The notes beneath the pieces were generated by a model. It was given only the letters and a program-made list of their open reading frames with translations, searched no databases and was not told the DNA's origin. Positions 6,383-7,579 of a stretch of 7,579 bases of DNA are shown piece after piece. Location: positions 1 to 7,579 of the forward strand of contig CAIWLA010000245.1 of NCBI GenBank assembly GCA_903913345.1, given 5' to 3'. Every line of letters begins with the position of its first letter. Within the stretch, counting starts at the first letter, position 1. The stretch comes from an uncultured Magnetococcales bacterium. GTDB taxonomy: Bacteria > Pseudomonadota > Magnetococcia > Magnetococcales > Magnetaquicoccaceae. A program made the position numbers and the translations under genes.

Positions 6383-7147
6383 CTAAAACAGGTGAAACAT
6401 TTTGGCAAACATGCCCGTGACCGACAATGCGGAAAAGAGAAGGGCAAAGCTGAAAAGACGGACAATCAGGGTCCGATTTTCGCGCAAACCGGCATCTATC
6501 TTGACATCAATACGTTCCAACAGCTTGTCCAGTTTGGCATCAATCTGCTCGAACCGTTTATCCACCTGCTCGAACCGTTTATCCACCTGCTCGAACCGTT
6601 TATCCACCTGCTCGAACCGTTTGTCTACCAGTTCAAACCGTTTATCCACATCTTTTCTGAAATCCAGGATGTCGGTATTGACCCGATCAATCTGCCGTTG
6701 CAACGAATCGTTTATATGAGCAACCTGCTGCTGCATCCGGCCTTCCAACTGAGCAACCTGCTGCTGCATCCGGTCTTCCAACTGCGCAACCTGCTGCTGC
6801 ATCCGGTCTTCCAACTGCGCAACCTGCCGCTCGATTTTGTTGTCCAACTGCTCGATTTTGTTGTCCAATCGCTCGATTTTGTTGTCCAATCGCTCGATTT
6901 TGTTGTCCAACAGCTCGATTTTGTTGTCCAACTGCGCAATCTGCCGTTGCACTTTATCGTCCAACTGCGCAATCTGCCGTTGCATTTTATCGTCCAACTG
7001 CGCAATCTGCAGTTGCACATAGTCGAAGCGCGCCTCAAAATATTTGGAGGTCGGAATAATGTTGGTCACCAACACATCCATGGTCTTTTGATCCAGGGTG
7101 ATGTCGGGCGGACTGTCCGTTTCGGTGGCGGTCGGAGTGGCGGTCAT
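6383..7147 (-). CDS. Repetitive coiled-coil protein with C-terminal membrane anchor
   Basis: This 254-residue hypothetical protein has no recognised enzyme domain. A short head (about 1-40) contains TMDVLVTNIIPTSKYFEARF. Next come three 11-residue repeats of QIAQLDDKMQR type (47-79), overlapping five heptads LDNKIER (73-107). Three hendecads QVAQLEDRMQQ follow (108-140), then two diverged ones to 162, five heptads VDKRFEQ (167-201), and a basic-flanked hydrophobic segment (about 227-248, LIVRLFSFALLFSALSVTG). The layout suggests an elongated oligomeric rod tethered to the inner membrane, probably projecting into the cytoplasm. The frame is open back to TTG 7222. ATG 7147 is preferred because AGAG lies 7 nt upstream; ATG 7153 is the alternative. 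It is the first gene after a plausible promoter and ends 8 nt before queA. KRFEQ-repeat proteins are common and mostly uncharacterised. Confidence 0.88.
   Translation of the reverse strand: MTATPTATETDSPPDITLDQKTMDVLVTNIIPTSKYFEARFDYVQLQIAQLDDKMQRQIAQLDDKVQRQIAQLDNKIELLDNKIERLDNKIERLDNKIEQLDNKIERQVAQLEDRMQQQVAQLEDRMQQQVAQLEGRMQQQVAHINDSLQRQIDRVNTDILDFRKDVDKRFELVDKRFEQVDKRFEQVDKRFEQVDKRFEQIDAKLDKLLERIDVKIDAGLRENRTLIVRLFSFALLFSALSVTGMFAKMFHLF
6545..6649 (-). repeat. Five 21-bp tandem repeats encoding VDKRFEQ heptads
   Basis: Five head-to-tail units start at 6545, 6566, 6587, 6608 and 6629. The first three are identical over all 21 bases; the last two carry a few substitutions. Each unit is exactly seven codons, so copy-number change keeps the frame and adds or removes one heptad. 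Confidence 0.95.
6718..6816 (-). repeat. Three 33-bp tandem repeats encoding QVAQLEDRMQQ hendecads
   Basis: Units start at 6718, 6751 and 6784 and differ at only a few positions. Each spans eleven codons. A truncated fourth unit (6817 onward) runs into the neighbouring 21-bp array. Confidence 0.93.
6830..6934 (-). repeat. Five 21-bp tandem repeats encoding LDNKIER heptads
   Basis: Units start at 6830, 6851, 6872, 6893 and 6914. They share an invariant core (CTCGATTTTGTTGTCCAA on +) followed by a variable triplet. Each unit equals one heptad of the coiled coil. Confidence 0.94.
6934..7032 (-). repeat. 33-bp tandem repeats encoding QIAQLDDKMQR hendecads
   Basis: Two well-conserved 33-bp units (6934-6966 and 6967-6999) are followed by a diverged third (7000-7032). 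They share GCGCAATCTGC and CCAACT blocks with the array at 6718-6816, so both 33-bp families probably have a common origin. Confidence 0.88.
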
Positions 7148-7184
7148 TGGCATGCTCTGAATGAAAGAAAAAACCCAGCCTGTA

Positions 7185-7213
7185 AGTATACGCCCTTTTT
7201 TCGCAGGATGCAA
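7185..7213 (-). promoter_or_regulatory. Putative sigma70 promoter for the coiled-coil-queA-tgt transcript
   Basis: On the minus strand, TTGCAT (7213-7208) is followed after exactly 17 bp by TATACT (7190-7185), a 5/6 match to the -10 consensus; the -35 matches only 3/6. The predicted start of transcription near 7178 would leave a short leader of about 30 nt before ATG 7147. A hairpin-like dyad (7196-7217) overlaps the -35 and spacer. Confidence 0.5.
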
Positions 7214-7217
7214 AAAA
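7196..7217. repeat. Inverted repeat overlapping the putative -35 and spacer
   Basis: On the + strand, TTTTTT-C-GCA-GGA-TGC-AAAAAA forms a 9-bp dyad with one bulged base and a 3-nt centre. Its position between and over the promoter boxes would suit an operator. It could equally reflect the A/T tracts of an intergenic region. Confidence 0.4.
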
Positions 7218-7418
7218 TCCAAAATCCACCACCTGATTTTCGGACAAGGGGGTGTTGGACGAAAATCCGCCGTTTTTTCAAAAAAGAGACCGGATCAACC
7301 GACTTTTTTGCCGATTCCAACCGTCCATCGGGTGCGGACCGATCAGAACCCTATCAAAATGCTGATTTTCGGTCAATCCGGGCCAAGGGGCCACGTTGCC
7401 ATCGTCAGATGACCCTTT

Positions 7419-7437
7419 CCATCCAAAATTTTGATGG
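7419..7437. repeat. Near-perfect palindrome CCATC-C-AAAATTTT-GATGG
   Basis: Nine-base half-sites flank an AAAATTTT core, with a single unpaired C. It lies 12 bp beyond the stop of the transposase-like frame. That is a plausible place for an insertion-sequence end or a short terminator-like stem, but no matching second copy is inside the window. Confidence 0.4.
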
Positions 7438-7448
7438 CCGCGCATCTC

Positions 7449-7579
7449 CTACGGGGCCTGGGCCAAAGCCAAAATACGCTGACGTGCGGTGATCAGCAAG
7501 TTGGCAGACGGGTGACCACCAGACAGGCGCATGAACAGTTGTCCAGCATGTTTTATCACTCTTCCCGCGATGTTGATAA
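7449..7579 (-). CDS. C-terminal fragment, probable DDE transposase
   Basis: A frame entering from the right edge reads INIAGRVIKHAGQLFMRLSG, continues GHPSANLLITARQRILALAQ-AP, and stops at TAG (7451-7449), giving 42 residues. The pattern of an AGR-V-I-K-H-A strand, a hydrophobic L-x-x-R-L strand, G-x-H-P and a closing R-I-L-A-L helix resembles the C-termini of IS4/IS1380-type DDE transposases. The RNase H-fold and catalytic residues would lie outside the window, so the assignment is tentative. It is on the same strand as the queA cluster. Confidence 0.45.
   Translation of the reverse strand, partial: INIAGRVIKHAGQLFMRLSGGHPSANLLITARQRILALAQAP

Larger units (their letters stand above)
7148..7448. 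other. Spacer between the transposase-like remnant and the coiled-coil gene
   Basis: No gene is supported here. The spacer holds the putative promoter (7185-7213), an 11-bp direct repeat CTGATTTTCGG (7233-7243 and 7362-7372), an imperfect inverted repeat with arms 7337-7346 and 7362-7374, and the near-palindrome at 7419-7437. A 56-codon frame downstream of the 7449 stop (ATG 7445) has no coding character that I can recognise. Confidence 0.5.

Noticed and set aside
6545..7032. CRISPR array
   Set aside because: The repeats are head-to-tail without spacers, are multiples of three bases, and encode coiled-coil repeats in an open frame.
7255..7320. Intrinsic terminator at the T/A tracts
   Set aside because: The T-runs are preceded only by three-base-pair stems, too weak to support a terminator on either strand.
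6392..7492. 366-codon open frame on + opposite the coiled-coil gene
   Set aside because: Its repeats (LLEPFIH and similar) are the antisense reading of the 21-bp and 33-bp arrays. The minus frame has a coherent heptad/hendecad pattern, a membrane anchor and operon spacing.

Overview
The window holds the left-reading (minus-strand) block queA - tgt - yajC - secD - secF, the same gene order as the classic proteobacterial queuosine/Sec cluster. Every gene I can support lies on the minus strand, so transcription runs from high to low coordinates. The GC-rich coding sequence and protein flavours (a KRFEQ-type coiled-coil protein, a stand-alone receiver with a GGGRG insert) suggest a proteobacterium. 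A Magnetococcales-like or deep alphaproteobacterial source is my best guess, but it is only an impression.

In transcriptional order: (1) 7579-7449, the last 42 codons of a gene cut by the window edge, probably a DDE transposase C-terminus. (2) 7448-7148, a spacer with imperfect inverted repeats and a plausible sigma70 promoter (TATACT, 17-bp spacer). (3) 7147-6383, a repetitive coiled-coil protein with a C-terminal membrane anchor, built of alternating 11- and 7-residue repeats. (4) 6374-5310 queA and 5313-4186 tgt, overlapping by ATGA. (5) 4185-3954, a 232-nt gap. (6) yajC, secD and secF, the Sec accessory membrane complex. (7) 963-565, an unrecognised 132-residue protein that overlaps the secF stop by ATGA. 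(8) 507-142, a stand-alone response-regulator receiver. (9) 74-1, the first 24 codons of ilvB (acetolactate synthase large subunit), cut by the left edge and starting at GTG.

QueA and Tgt act in queuosine modification of tRNA. YajC, SecD and SecF assist SecYEG/SecA in protein export.

The most striking observation is an in-frame ochre codon (TAA, 2932-2930) inside secD. The frame is otherwise intact on both sides, and conserved SecD sequence resumes immediately after it. Also notable are the heptad/hendecad coiled-coil gene, with near-perfect 21-bp and 33-bp DNA arrays, upstream of queA, and the secF-coupled protein, which carries two copies of an HTH-like module. I found no tRNA, rRNA, CRISPR array or convincing intrinsic terminator.
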